Positions 39,567-52,800 of a stretch of DNA of 64,000 nucleotides are shown in pieces. Source of the DNA: Klebsormidium nitens (taxonomy: Eukaryota; Streptophyta; Klebsormidiophyceae; Klebsormidiales; Klebsormidiaceae); NCBI GenBank assembly GCA_000708835.1, contig DF236988.1, positions 237,427-301,426 of the forward strand, read 5' to 3'. Both the position numbers and the translations under genes were made by a program. The notes beneath the pieces were generated by a model. That model saw nothing but the letters and a program-made list of their open reading frames with translations. It was not told the origin of the DNA and did no database searches. Each line of letters opens with the position of its first letter. Within the stretch, counting starts at the first letter, position 1.

Positions 39567-41488
39567 GGTTGGCTGAGCCCGCCGAACCTCAGAAGCAGCA
39601 GCTATCGAATTTTCAGGAGGACACCTTCCAGGTCCTTCACCTTCGTGGAAAGCTTTAAGTTTCCTGCGAGGCACAATCCAAATGCCCGATGGCAACGCCT
39701 GATTGCTTGCGTGCTTCGCGTCCTTTGACAACCTACTTCTCACAATTCTGCCTCTCCTTGAGCCCCAAGCGGCAGCGCTATTAGTATAGGCTTCGCTGCG
39801 GCGCCTTCAGGCAAAACGTTGGTTGCACGTACACGGCAGGACCTTTACCATTTTGACGCCATATGTCTGGCTGAACTTCCGAGCAAAACAGCTGCGGTTA
39901 GGCAAGTGTCATGTTCCGGGACCAGCCCGGGTTACGTGTGGGTGACGTTCCAACCTTTACCATTCTCAAGCCGCGCGGGCGCCCGCGACCGTGACTCCGG
40001 CGGCCGCGCCACGGCTCGGGCGGCCGCGGCCCGGAAGCTGCGTACGTACCGTGACGCGTTCTCGACATTGAACTCGAGCGGTCTCTGCCTTCAACTCGTT
40101 CAAGGCTCGATCTGATCTGTTGTACAAGAGCTGACATGGGTCCCACCGCCATGGTCGGATTCGGTAACCTACTTTGAAGCCGCCTCCAGTACCGGTGCGA
40201 AAGCTCGAAAATGTCTAACCACAGCGCGGCTCACCGCCACAAGCACGAGAGGTGTTCCGTGCAGCCCCGTTTTTGTGGTTGCCAGGGCTGGGGAAGCACA
40301 GCCAAGGTCTTCAACGTGGCCGTCACCTTCTGCAGCGTGACATTGTATAAGGTCACGCAGGTAAGGAGAAGAGACTAGTGTTGATGACGTGGTGATTTTG
40401 AGCACGTCCTGTTCAGCGCGGCTGAGGGCGCTGGAATCGACATGCTCTAGTGTTTTTTGCCCATAATTAATATAGCCTTGAAGGCATACTCTACTGTTAC
40501 CACTCGACAATCTCGAACTGATCTATGTGAATTGGACGAAACAAACACTTGGTAGCTACATGTATGGTGACTCCGTAAGCTAGCATTAAAGTTCAAATCA
40601 TGCCAGAATTGCAAATTTACGGTTTAACATCCAGCAATCTGTCATTGGCTAACGTATCGAAACCCTCTCGAATATGCTCAGTTGTGCACGTTCGAGTATC
40701 ATGCATGGCCTGGCTGCTGCGTTATAACGTACTAACTGTGGCATGTGATGTCAATCGTAGCTGACTTATATCGTCCAAAAACTAGCCGTGTGCACTGGCA
40801 TTTTTCGACGGCTCAACATTCGGAACGTTCACTTACACCATTGAGCATTTATATATTCTGTGTTCCGGGTCACTCTTAGTTTTATGGATTACATGTATGT
40901 GCATAGTCTTTTTGAACGCTTGCTGATGATGCTCGACCATATCACAGGTACAGTGCCAACGGACTGAACGGAGGATACTGACGAGAACTTCCAGTACGGG
41001 AGTCAGTTGAGCAGCATCGCATTGAAATACGTTGAATCGCACAGAAAATGGACGATAAGAACCTGATCGAAATTCCATGGTTGTCTTGCTGTAAGTATAT
41101 ACCTGATAAAAGGTAAACGAAACACTACAGAATCGTTCTCAATGTCTTAATTTGGTCTTGACGCATTGCGGGATCCTGTATTTACCTGCGTCAACCGAAA
41201 CGTCGAGCTCAATGCTCCGTGCACTGCCCGAGCTTCAGGACAAGAATCACCTTCAGAACTGTACCACACCATCCTGTTCCCAAAATAAGAATATTGTATG
41301 GCGGTTGAAAACCTTCTTGACTACCTGCTCAACACCTTCGCTTCGCTTCAATCTCCTGAACCCAGTGGCGCGCACAGGATGTAGCTGGCTGGCTAGACCT
41401 CAACTGCTTAACCGGATTGAAAGCTTGCAACCGACTATCTGTTACCTGATTCCAGATTAGGAGGCTGGACACATCAGTGGCTGAGCAT

Positions 41489-43679
41489 TTAAGCTCCGAG
41501 GGCGGAGGTGTTGATGACCAGGAAAGCAGCTCCGCCAATGACGGTGACGAAAGTGGCGGCCCAGAGGGCGATGCCAGCAAGTCCAGGGGCGTAGGTGTCG
41601 CCAGTGGTGCTCCACTTCTCGGGGGTGAAGATGGGGGAGTACTCGTCCACGTTCTCCTTGCCAGTCTCGCCCTGAGGAAAAGACGAAGAACGGAATGGTC
41701 AGGCCTTTGAAGGGAGCGACAGTAGCATCTTGTCTAACTGTCAAGAGCAAAGAGCAGGACAATCTGCCCCATCAACCTAATGTGTGATGGCCGGACCTTG
41801 AAAGCTCTAGGGGAAGCGATTCCCACTCTTCTCTCTCCTCGAGAAATTGTGCCTTCAGCACAGGAAATGTTCGAACATCCGAGGCGCTTCCAGGGGGACT
41901 CGACGTTTGCTAGCGATTTCAGTCATCTGGTTAGAGAATAGCGAATCAAATTTGCAGTATCTTTCTTATGGATCTGCCCGGATTGTCTGTACGCTTTCGA
42001 ACAAGAATTCTGCAAGCCCATCCGTTAGATTGAAGCAATCAAAGCAGGCAGTTCAAGAAACATCCTTCCAACCCTAACGATCAGCAGATGGCTCGACACC
42101 TGATCAAGATGGTAACAGAGCATCTGACAATGAACTCCTGTGTTGGAAGAACTCCACGCAGCTCTTACCTGTAAGTAGTAAACATAGTTGGCGATGGGGT
42201 AAGCAGTGGCAGGTTCTGGAATCAGCTACAGAGATTCAAGCATGAGCTTTCAAGAGCAACAAGCAAACTGCCTCACCTTCAGTCTGAACACAACTCCGGG
42301 CTTTCCGTCCCTCCGTGTGGGGGCGCTCCCAGGCATGGTGGAGCCCTTGTATCCGACCAACCTCTGAGCACCCTGGGCAGCCTTTGGCTGCAGAAGCAAG
42401 TGAGGTATGTTGAGTTGAAGAATCGCTCAAGGCCTTGCTTGATCAGCAAATGGTTGGGGTCATCTCCGGGGTGGTTTCAAACCCTGATCAAGTTCTTTGG
42501 AAGGTCAAGCTCAGGCTATGCAAACACAGGAGGAAGAAGGCTATGGAACATATGAAGTTTTTGCATACAGGGCCGTCCAGCAAGTCCAGCAGGCTCAGAT
42601 CACAAGCAGATGAGTCAGACTGCATCTTTTCTACAGCCATCCCAGTTTGCTTCTTGTAGAAAACAAGAAGCAACATGACGAAGCTGGTCCTCGTTTGAAT
42701 CAGGCTGTGGCCGTCAAGGAAGCCAGGCAGAGGAGAATCGCTCATACATCCTAGCTGACTGCGAAAACCTCTGATGATGACTTTGCTCGTTCCTACTACC
42801 ACAGATGACAACTGGGAAGTTCATTCAGGCACATGTAGATGGATCATCCTTCTGTTTGATGCTTCTGAGGCTGCAACATAAGCTGTCGATCAAGCCAACC
42901 AGGGCTCATCCCTGGAAACTTCCCCACCATCCAGGCAGCAAGCAAAGGGAGTAGGAAAAGTACCAGTCATGAATAGCAAGGACCTCAAGAAGCCTTCAAC
43001 CAGTGCCGCATTGAAAACTGGCTAAAGAGTTAAAAGGACCGCCATCTGCTCCTTTTCAGAACGCCATGACAAGGTCACTACGTGCCGCAGCGCAACATTC
43101 ATTAAATCCAACTTTCTCCCAAGTGTGCTTGAGTGTTGCTTGACCCTGGTCTCCTGAGCATATGCTTAACCATACCAACCTGGAAGCGTCCAGGCTTGGG
43201 GCAGTTCAGAAATTACTCAGAATCATTCTCCCTGTCACCAAACTAGCGCTGCTGAGCAAGAAACTTCATTGGATCAAACCACAGTGTTTCACTCTGTGAA
43301 TGATTCTTCTGAACTCAGTACTAATAGAATGGTGGGTCCAGCCTTCGAAGTGGATATTGAGTCAGACCACACCAGCTTACAAGGGTACATCACCCCTTCA
43401 CAGAAAGGCAAGCTCACAGAAGACCATCAGCAAATCCACAATGCAACAAAATCCTCATCCGCTTTTCATTGCGTCACACAGAATGCGATTGCCTGACATG
43501 TGGCTCACCTTGTTGGACACGTTCTTGTTACTGTTAGCCCTCACAGACAGGCTCCTCCTGAGAGAGGGGAGCCCCGCTGCGGGTGCGCTGGCAACAGCAT
43601 CCCCCCTGAATGAGGAGGTCTGCGCTCCCAGGAAGGAAGACCTGGCGACAGCGGACGAGACAGCGGTGGTGGCAGCCAT
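41489..43679 (-). CDS. PSBR: photosystem II 10-kDa protein PsbR, copy 1
   Basis: Nuclear-encoded thylakoid protein that helps dock the oxygen-evolving complex extrinsic proteins on photosystem II. Exons 43509-43679, 42277-42387 and 41489-41671 on the minus strand give 154 residues. The Ser/Ala/Arg-rich N terminus (MAATTAVSSAVARSSFLGAQ) looks like a chloroplast transit peptide. The mature part has GAQRLVGYKGSTMPG and VDEYSPIFTPEKWSTTGDTY, matching the NVDGYSPIY/W/SGD signature of PsbR. A single C-terminal membrane span ends in INTSALGA, close to the family's VYNTSAL ending. A potential 57-nt cassette exon (42169-42225) with good splice sites lies before the last exon and would add 19 residues. 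Residue identity with copy 2 is high outside the transit peptide. Confidence 0.92.
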
Positions 43680-46021
43680 GATGTGTAGGGAGGGCTTGTT
43701 TGGGGTGGTGTGGTAACGGCGTTGTGTTTCTGGAATGCAATTAGTGCTGCAGAACAACTTGAAATGCAAGATTGGTTCTGTTTGCTTTCTGAATGCCCTC
43801 TGCAAATGTTGAAGGCCTGATTTGAAGGATCCTGTAGTCAGTCCTTTTGAAGCAGGGGGTCTGCTAAGACAGCAACTCTTGCCCCTAGCAAAGGCAGGGA
43901 ATGGCTTTTGTAGATTGAAAACAGCTTGTTGTAGAGCAACGGGAGGCGAGCATTCCACCAAACGCTTGATGAAGGCAGGCCAACCGCACCTTCTGCTCGT
44001 GTGAATCTGTACTGAGCCAAAATGTACAGAGAGTACAGAAAAGTGTACCAGGCAATCTGCGAATCTCGTATTTTGCTATCGTGGCCCCTTTTCCACCACC
44101 TCTGGCGCTATCCGATTGGTCAGCGCCCGAAAAATCGTCGGTGCGAATCGGGTCAGTAAATGTACGGCCATTCACAGGCGGTTTCTTGTGATTCGGTGCC
44201 TCAATCATGAGCCGCAAAAGCGTACCCAACCTTGTACTCGATAATTTTCAAGAAAGATAATAATAAGCCAAGGTAATAATAAGCTCAAAAACACTAAAAA
44301 CCCTAACCCAAAAAGATACCTGCTCCGCACCCATACCCACCCTAACCACCAAACCAACCCTACCCGTCCAGTGCGGTTACCTTATTATTATCTTGGCTTA
44401 TTATTATCTTTCTTGAGTTAAATTTGTACTCGGGCTCTGAAACTTAGTCACCAATTCCGAGTCCAACTGAGCAAGGCGCCGCCCTTCAACCTTTGGCTTG
44501 CTGCTCAAATGTCGATACGGCCTGCTCCGGTCTTGAAGGCGTCAGGGGGCGCAGGTGGAGAGGTGGACAGGTGGGTAGGTGGACAGGTAAGCACTACGAT
44601 TATTGCCATGCTGAGTGCAGAACACTCCTGCAGTCTTTGTGTTTAGCAAGAATATAGCAACCACTGGAGCTAGCCAAAGCTAGCCGCGTCGGAGGATTGA
44701 TCAGACCGCGTGGACTGATTCGACATTATAATTTTGTGGTCTAGTAAGATGGAAGTTTGATCAGCAAGTTGTAACTTCGACACTGCCCGGTGTATGCTCT
44801 CAGCAAACCTTCTGAGAAGTTCTGATGATCTGGGGCGCGCGGCTGTGAGTTAGGCGCCCGAACAGACGGAGCATTAAGCGATCACCTAAAAGAATATTAA
44901 AGCCCGGTTGATGCCCCGATGGCGCCCACCAGTTCGGCGGCAGCAATACGGTGCCATGTCACAAGGAGCAGTTAAAATCAACATGAGGGCGGCTGTTGGA
45001 ATGCAGAGCATGGGTTCACTTCCAAGACCCAAAACCCCAAATTGGTTTATACAGTGCACTCGATTGAAGGCCCCAACAATCAGGGGAATGTTGAGAGATG
45101 CAAATATCGAGAGAAGCACTGAAGCCAGCTTTGATTCACCAGCTATATATCCGTACTCCTAGCCTCGACCACACTTTCTTAGTCTGAAATATAATATTGA
45201 TGGCACTCCAAGCGAGAGGCGGCCGGTGCGCCGTGGCATTTGTCTACACACCGGTAATTGGCGCCGAAGATTCGATTCTGGTTCCTCATGAGGCACACAT
45301 CAGTCAGTTTGTTCAAAAATATTGAGATGTCAACGTCTTTCCATCGTACCGCTTAAAGTGCAAAATGAAGGAAACGGAATGCTGCAACTCTTGCAGACAC
45401 TGGAGACATTTTAAAAGCACGCCAAACGAACAGAAGAGGTCCTCTAGAATTTGTCTAGCTGGACATGGTGGGTGCCACAGTATACATAATCCAGTTAGTA
45501 TCAGTGACGTTCTATCAGAAAACTTAAGTCAACGGCATATTTTTGACAAATTTAATGTCAGAAGCGCAGCAGAAATCGAAGGTCTCGCTGGATCAGTCGG
45601 TATGTCATGAGGACTGGTGACTTTCGTACTTGTGTGCTTATATAGCCATGTTTTCACCTTGTTGTCGACCAAGATAAGCATTAGAGTTCCTTGAAAGTTT
45701 TGACGTCTTCACATGCGATAGAGCTCAAGCAGATTGACTTGATCTTCTGATCTGGTCTCTTCGTCACTCAAGCCCGGTTTCTGCTCGAGGATCCTACTAT
45801 GGACCGTCTGGTCACTGTAGAAGTCGGTGCATTGACGTAAGCGGCGAGCGTAGCTAGCGGCAAAATCTTTTGACGTCTGCCGTTCTGCTTCACCGATATT
45901 ATCGTAAAAGCCCAAGTTCGTATACTTACTCGACCGCTGACCGGGCATCTATTCTGAACTTTGGCAGCTAAAAATCCTTTCCATCTACCTACATAACTTA
46001 TGCCTCCGACTCAAAATGCTA
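43680..46021. other. PsbR intergenic region
   Basis: Holds the promoter and leader of PsbR copy 1 and the 3' flank of copy 2. No TATA box is obvious upstream of copy 1. A short inverted-repeat element sits at 44241-44423. No further coding sequence recognised. Confidence 0.5.
44241..44423. mobile_element. MITE with 9-bp target duplication (Mutator-like)
   Basis: A 183-bp element is flanked by a perfect 9-bp direct repeat, TTGTACTCG, at 44232-44240 and 44424-44432. Its ends are inverted repeats of about 43 bp. The inner 35 bases (from CAAGAAAGATAATAATAAGC at 44249) match the complement of the right end with one mismatch; the outermost 8 bases match less well. The interior is A/C-rich with no ORF. 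A 9-bp target duplication with long terminal inverted repeats is typical of Mutator-family non-autonomous elements. Confidence 0.82.
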
Positions 46022-48481
46022 TCATGCCCCCAGGGCGGACGTGTTGACGACGAGATACGCGGCCCCCCCTATGACGGTGGTAAACGTGATGGCCCACAGA
46101 GCGATCCCGGCCAACCCTGGGGCGTAAGTGTCGCCGGTGGGGCTCCACTTTTCGGGGGTGAAGATGGGGGAGTACTCGTCCACGTTCATCTTGCCGTTTT
46201 CGGCCTGCAATGAGACATCAGCAAATGGGTTGAAGGAAACAAAGCGCGGCGGTTTGCAGTGAGAGCAGAAAGAAGCTGGTCTTTTCAAGAAGAAGCTAGA
46301 TGAGCAGGGTACAGTCTACGTATAATAATGGTGACTGAAGGCCGGTAAGAGAGTTAAGAGGAGCACAGGTGATCTTGAATGTCAAAGAACATGATGAGAG
46401 AAGTTGAAGTATCTGCTAGACAGCCGCCAAACATTGTTCCGACCTCTACGGCGCTGCACGACCACAATAAGATTCAGAAAGGATCTGCCAGAATGCATTT
46501 GTGATGGAGATCGGAAGATAGATGAAGGGTCAAACGGAAAAAAACTTTCGCTCAGGAACGGCGGAGGGACACGGAAAGCGGAGCTCAGACTAAGCGGGTG
46601 CTGAAAAGTACGAAGCAAGGTGATCAAGTCCACATTGAAGTTCGGCAGATCCCAAAGAAGAAAATCGGATTCGTAAGAGAACTTAAAAGTGCCTTCTGAG
46701 TGCCATGTAATCCAGACTTTTTCAAGCTAAGAAACAGATTCAGTCTGGCCTGGAGACGCAACGGCGAAATCAAAGTATGCCCACGTAAGATTTCTACCGT
46801 TCTCTTCCTCAAGGACTGGGTGCCCGAGTTTTCCTCTATTAACCTTTTGACTGGGCAGGTGAGGAGGGCATACGAATGCAGAATCATTCACGACAAGCAG
46901 GTCATCGCTTCGGAGACCATCAAGATCAAATTTCTTTCAACTTTGGAGCTAATGATTCTCACTGTCGCTATACTTAGGTCATTGAAGCCCATCATTTTGG
47001 AGGGACTCTCAAGCTCGACTCCCTTTTCCCCTTCTAGTAAAATCACAGGGTTTCTACCAAAAAGAGACTCCAGGGCAGGCCAAATTAGCCAGAGTGACAT
47101 CTCCGAAGAGTATCTAACGCTGGAATCTGATAGCAGCTGACATCACAATTCCTTTCAGAGATGAGTACCAAAAGGGAATGGGTATTTTCGCCCACCTTGA
47201 GCCGGTAGACGACCCCGGGCTTTCCGTCTCGTCGAGGCGGCGCGCTGCCAGGCATGGTGGAGCCCTTGTAGCCGACCAGCTTCTGGGCGCCCTGAGCGGG
47301 GGCAGACTGCAGAATTGGCGTAGAATGTTAGAAAAGGCGCAGATGTCGAAGTTGGGTACATCTGGCAGTGCGGATGATGAAAGGGGGCTTGTAAGACTCG
47401 CTACGGTCTCTTACTGTGGATTTGATTATGTATCGGAGTTCAGATGTCCCTTTCGGAGCTGCAGGAGATATAAACAAAAGAACTTCGTAGTGGGTAGAAG
47501 CAACCTGATGGGCCATGAAGCGAAGGGGGACTGGGCGAACTTTTTGCAGTGGGAATTGAGCCGACTTCGAAATCTACCTGAAGGATCCGCTTCGTAAAGA
47601 GCTCCAAGCTGAACAATGCAAGGAAAGGCTTGAAAGTGACCGGGCCCGGTAAGTCGGGCAGTGTCAACACTCAACGGTTTCCAGAGGATAAGAGTGTGTA
47701 GTGGCGTGGAAAAGAATAACGCAACAGAATCCAGTTCAAGTAGCAGCTAAAGCGATCACAAACGACAGGGGCACGCAAACAGAGGGACTCATCCAGCGGG
47801 CTCCTTGAAGAGTCGGAAATGTCGGCATCCTTCTTGTGGCACTGGAAAATTACAGTGCAAAGCTCTCTTACATGGCAGCTCCCTTTCATATGCAAATAAG
47901 ATACCGTACGTCAGCTCCTTAGCTCAGCAGTTTCAAACAGGACTCGTGATGCATTGCATCAAGGTCCTTCCCAAGACGTTCGTGCCAGTGACATTGCTTG
48001 GAGTGCTGCAAAGATCATATAGACTAAATCTAGTACGCGACCTACTACTCCAGACCCATTACAAGGAAATTAGGAATCAACCAAAAAGAGCCTGACGAAC
48101 CCTGTTGATCAGATTACGCACTAGCTGGCTCAAAGAAGACCGATCCATGCGATTTTTGGAAAACGGCGATCCTTCGTAGGGTGGAGGAAAAACTGCTACA
48201 CCCATTCACGGTCTCTCAGCTGCGACTAAGCTACCAGCTAGCTTAGCGCCACTACTCCACTGGTGACAAGAGTACTTCATGATCTTTTAGCGTTCGATTC
48301 TTACCTTGTTAGAGAAGGGCGAGTTCTTGTTGGCCCGGAGAGACGAGCTCGTTCTCATGGGGGGGAGCGCGGGGGCTGCGGACGTGCTGCCGATGGCATC
48401 CCCCCGGAAAGCTTGAGTCTCTGCTCCCAGGAAGGAGGACCGCGGGACGACGGACTGGATTGCGGCCGCTGTGGAGGCCAT
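46022..48481 (-). CDS. PSBR: photosystem II 10-kDa protein PsbR, copy 2
   Basis: Tandem paralogue of the gene at 41489-43679 on the same strand, with the same three-exon structure: 48305-48481, 47196-47306 and 46022-46204, 156 residues. The transit peptide (MASTAAAIQSVVPRSSFLGA) has diverged, while exon 2 (GAQKLVGYKGSTMPGSAP, KPGVVYRLK) and exon 3 (VDEYSPIFTPEKWSPTGDTY, then one membrane span and VNTSALGA) are nearly the same as copy 1. Exon 2 joins directly to AENGKMNVDEYSP, aligning without a gap to GVYKYVDKYGANVDGYSP of land plants. No counterpart of the copy-1 cassette exon was found in its 991-bp last intron. Confidence 0.92.
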
Positions 48482-49833
48482 TGTGCAAGCAGAAGTATAG
48501 TCAAATAGTCAACTAGCAGTGGCTGAAAGTACTGAGAAGCGTTGGTTGAAAAGGGCTTGGCTGACAAAGGGCTGACAAGGCGTGTTAAAGAAGAACGTGG
48601 GCGGCGCATAGAAGCGTTGAAGGCTTGATTGGCTGTTTTTCAGGAGTTCGAAACTGATTTGAAGTGTGGAGGTGCAAGCGCTTGGATTTATGAAGGGGAG
48701 TGGAGCACTGTACGTTGGGCATTGGCAGAATCCTCAGAGCTTCGTCAGTCCAAACCAGTAAGCAGATCAGTATACGTTCCAGTGGCGAGCGGGCCATATT
48801 AAGCAGAAAGCAGTGCCCGGGAGTGCTCGGGCATGTGGTGCTGATTGCACGAGTTACTTTTTTGAGTGCCACTCATTAGCTCCGAGGTTTCAAGCACTTC
48901 GAACTTACTCGAAATGTCAGAGACCGCATCGCGTAAAATTCGCGGCGCGTCTATGACGTGCACTCGTGGCAGCCTCCAATGCTGACGAACCTTCACGCGG
49001 CCGCCCACCGTGGCTAATTCTGGGCCGGCCGTGGCACGATGCCATTGGTCTGGCAGTCTGAGTGGACACGTGCAGCCAGCCACGGTCGTTGACTCGTGAT
49101 CCTGATGCGCAAATTTGTGGAGGCATACGCGTCGCACGAAGCAGATGAATGGTACACAAGATACTGTAACGAATACTGTACAAATGCACTTCTGAGTCTA
49201 TTGAAGTGAGGGTCGTTTTTGTCAGAGTCAAACTTCGTCAGTATCCAAGTTCGAATTGGCTGCCCACACACCGAGAGCCACATACAGATGCATCAATGTC
49301 ATAAGTTTCTCCCATATAATAAGCTCTATGAAGCCAAATTACAAGTGACAACAGCTTTCTATGTAAGCTCAAAAGACCATCATCGTTGCGTTGTTTCTGC
49401 TGCACAAGATCTTCGATTCCGCAGAAGAAGAAGCCATTGGCAATGATATGGATATGCCAGTAAACACCGACTCTCAAAGTCCGGTCCGAGTTATACTTCC
49501 TATACGTCTTTGACTGCTAGACATCTGGCAAGCTAGTACCAAGCTCCTCCATTTTCTACTCATGACAATGTGACCCCCACATATCAAGCCATGGGCTAAA
49601 CAAAGCCACCATGGCAACATAGTAAAAGTAAATAGCAACACTAGCAAAGTGTTGATATTGGCTCTGCAATGCCTTGTCCTTTGGTTGTAGGCAGCTATGT
49701 ATCTACTCAGATTAAGAGTGTCTGTTCAATGCTATCGTCTGCAAGCTTATACTCGAGTATTAGTATCCACAAGAATGCCTTGGCGAAAAGCTGCAAAAAG
49801 CCCACTTGATGTGTGCCTAGATTATCTACGCTC
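48482..49833. other. intergenic between PsbR copy 2 and the SAC gene
   Basis: 5' region of PsbR copy 2 and 3' flank of the SAC phosphatase gene. No gene or repeat recognised. Confidence 0.5.
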
Positions 49834-52800
49834 CTACGCATATACAAGTCCGTCCTGGCCCTCCCGCATGAAAACCTGAAAATTCGACAAGCTTTCGAGC
49901 TGCCGTGCCATCTTGGCTTCCAACTCCGCATCAGACTCTTCCCCACCGCCAAGCGTCGTCGCAATGCCGTCATAAGCCTTGTACACTTCCGTTTGGGACG
50001 GAGTTTGGGAGAAGATGCCACCCTCGTCCGAGAGCTGGCATAGGCGCTGGTAATGCTCGTATGCGGGGCTGGTCTCGATACTGCCCGCCAAAAGGCTCGA
50101 GCCGTACCAGTCGTCGTCGTCAGTGCTCGTGAAGCCAGGCCTGTATGGAAGTGATTCTATCTAAGATCCAACCTCACGAGTTCAGACAAATAATTCAAAT
50201 CGGGCTCTGCAGTACTGCCGGATTGCCTATCTTGGCTGGTTCCTCCGACGTCATCCTCGGCCATCTGCAAAAAATGAGTATTCGGAAGGTCGCAACCGAT
50301 AATCCAAAGGCTTACGATCAGCCAGCGCAGATTGGATTTTTGGCAGGCGCCCAGGATTCGACAACTTGCAGAAATGTTGCATTGGTGCACAGCTTTGAAC
50401 CCAAGACTTTGAAGGGAACCTTATTGCCGACGAGAAGTCCTTCGATCTGGCTGTGAGGCTGCAGCAACAAGAGGTGCAGACGGGAGCCGGTCAGATTGTG
50501 CTTTTTGAAGTGTATTGACGTTCTGAACAGCTGCAGTTGGGCGCACTTCCGGAGCGCGAATCTGTTCTGGAAGCAACTCAAGACAGAAGATGTCACCGTT
50601 TTCGCTTGGATCAGTGGAAGCGCTCCGAGTCCCTTCCTAGATTGAACCTTCAAGCCAACGGCAAACAATTTCAGTTTGCAGGAACTTAGTGTGCAACGTC
50701 ATCCCCTGATACAAGTTTGCCAAATCCGCTTTTGCTACTCACTGCAAGGGCCAGTATCATTTGAGACTCACTCTATGGTGTCATCACTCAGTAGATGCGA
50801 CAGCGGGTCGGTTTCCAGCTCCCCGACGACTGACGCTATTGAGCTGACGTCATCCTCCTCGGGGCGACGTGGCTCGGGTTCGGCGATCTCCTTGCGAGGC
50901 GAAATTGGGAACCCCTGCGAAACAGATGGCAGATGCTATCACTGATGCGCGGCATAAGCAAACAGAAGAATGGACTCGATCAGGAGAATAACAAGCTAAG
51001 GTACCAACGGAAGGGCCGCATCATGGTAAAGAACTAGGATGGTACGGGAGCAGAAGGCTTCCCTGTATCAGAATTTCGTCTCTGTAGCATTTGTCCTACT
51101 CCTGGATCTATTGCAAGTGACTCGAGGGATTGCAAAGACGCGCTTCCACGTCTCCACATTGTGTGGGGTTCTGTGCTTGGACTTGGAAGCACTGTGAAGT
51201 TCTCCACTGATGCTCCGCAAGTACGATGAAGCTCCAATTTGCGACGAAGTCGCACTTGTATGAAAATTTCGGAGCCAAAGAACAAGCACTTTTGACGTTT
51301 CGTGAACACGTACCAACAAAAGCAATGAGCCGAAGGCCCAGTGCCTCGATGCGAAAATTTGGCTGCAACTCCAACTCGCGCGATCGGACAACCACCGAAC
51401 CGCCTACGACCTTGCAGTCAGTCACCCCAACCGGGTAGGAAGAGTGTTCGCAAGAAAGGTGTTGACAGTGGTTTGGTCTTTCTGGGAAGGGCGCATCAAT
51501 GCGGTACGTACCTTTGGGTGATGTTCGGGAACGGCTCCGAAGAGCCAGCTGGGGCCAGTGAGGAGCACGTGCCTGCACGTCACGCAGCGGGGTCATATAC
51601 ATAATGCAAATTACGTCTCCTCACACTTGTTCGGTGCGAGGGCTTGAACAGATTACTCGATGGAGCCAATTTGCTCATTCTGTTTCTTAGCGACTACGTC
51701 TTTGGAAAATCACGTGCTCATATTTGCAAACCGCCTCGAACCACCGAGAAAAGCCCCAGCCCTGATATACTGCCAATAAACGTGTCCCTCGGAGTCGATA
51801 CTTTGAATCTCACTTTTTGTTTTCTGCTTGCTAAAGAAACTTAGACTCCGCAGAAGACAGTTCGCCGAAAAGTCGCGGCCGGCCGCAAGTGAGACCAACC
51901 ATAGAAAGCCAGTCCTCCAAAACCTAGACGGATATCGTGGAAACAATCGACTGGAATTTACCACAAGCTTGGCAGCGCAGATCCGAAAGATGATCGGAAC
52001 AGGAGTCTGAGGATCTGGCGAAATATCGCAAGGCCGTTTCTCTAACCCTCTACTAAGTAAAGCACATGTCGCGCAAGAATGGCCAAACAACTTGATTGTG
52101 ACCATACTGCATAAGCTGACTCTTGTGGAGTGAACTCACAAATCTTCCGTCGACGTTCCCGCTTTGGACTTCTCGACGGGCTCAACGGCCTCTCTGACGA
52201 GCCGCACATGCCTGACAGCCGCCTGAGTGGCTGCCAGCTTGTCGAATGACGTCAGCTTGAGGCGGGGAGGGGCGTCAGCGCTGTGGGGGGGGCTCGCGTG
52301 GGGCGGCAAGCAGAGGGGCGTCGGGGGGTCGTCACCGCTGCGAAAATGAAAAAAACTTCAGTTGAATGATGCTGGTCTCAGCGGAAGAAATAAGATTGAT
52401 TGGAGATAACAGTCTTTAGTGACTTGTCGGAATATCAAGACCCTTCCAGGCAGAAGGTGCGTTTCAGGTCTGCAGGGTTTCGCAGAGGTCTGCCATGGTT
52501 GCCCTGACTCAGGCCACACATGCCTGCTTCTTTCGTTCTGTTCAGAATCAATAAATCCCCTGAAAGTTTGCTGTATGACACGGCGCAACCACACTCCCAC
52601 TACCGCCCTTCTTGCCCTGGATCACGCTCCTCCCAATCAGATTAGAAGTAGCAATTAAACGGCCTTTTATAAGATTGTCAAACCCGAAAAACGCAACGAA
52701 ACTGCCCGCTTACCCGGACGGTCCCGGGCCTTTGTCCTGCGGACTCTCCGCTGACTGGCCCATGTGCAGGTAGTAGTCGTTGTCCAGCTCCCACAGCGCG

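Noticed and set aside
41477-41710. 77-codon plus-strand ORF
   Set aside because: It is the antisense shadow of the last PsbR copy-1 exon, as is the plus-strand ORF at 46016-46213 for copy 2.
44300-44360. CCCTAAC-like motifs suggesting an interstitial telomere
   Set aside because: Only isolated heptamers in a C/A-rich MITE interior, not an array.
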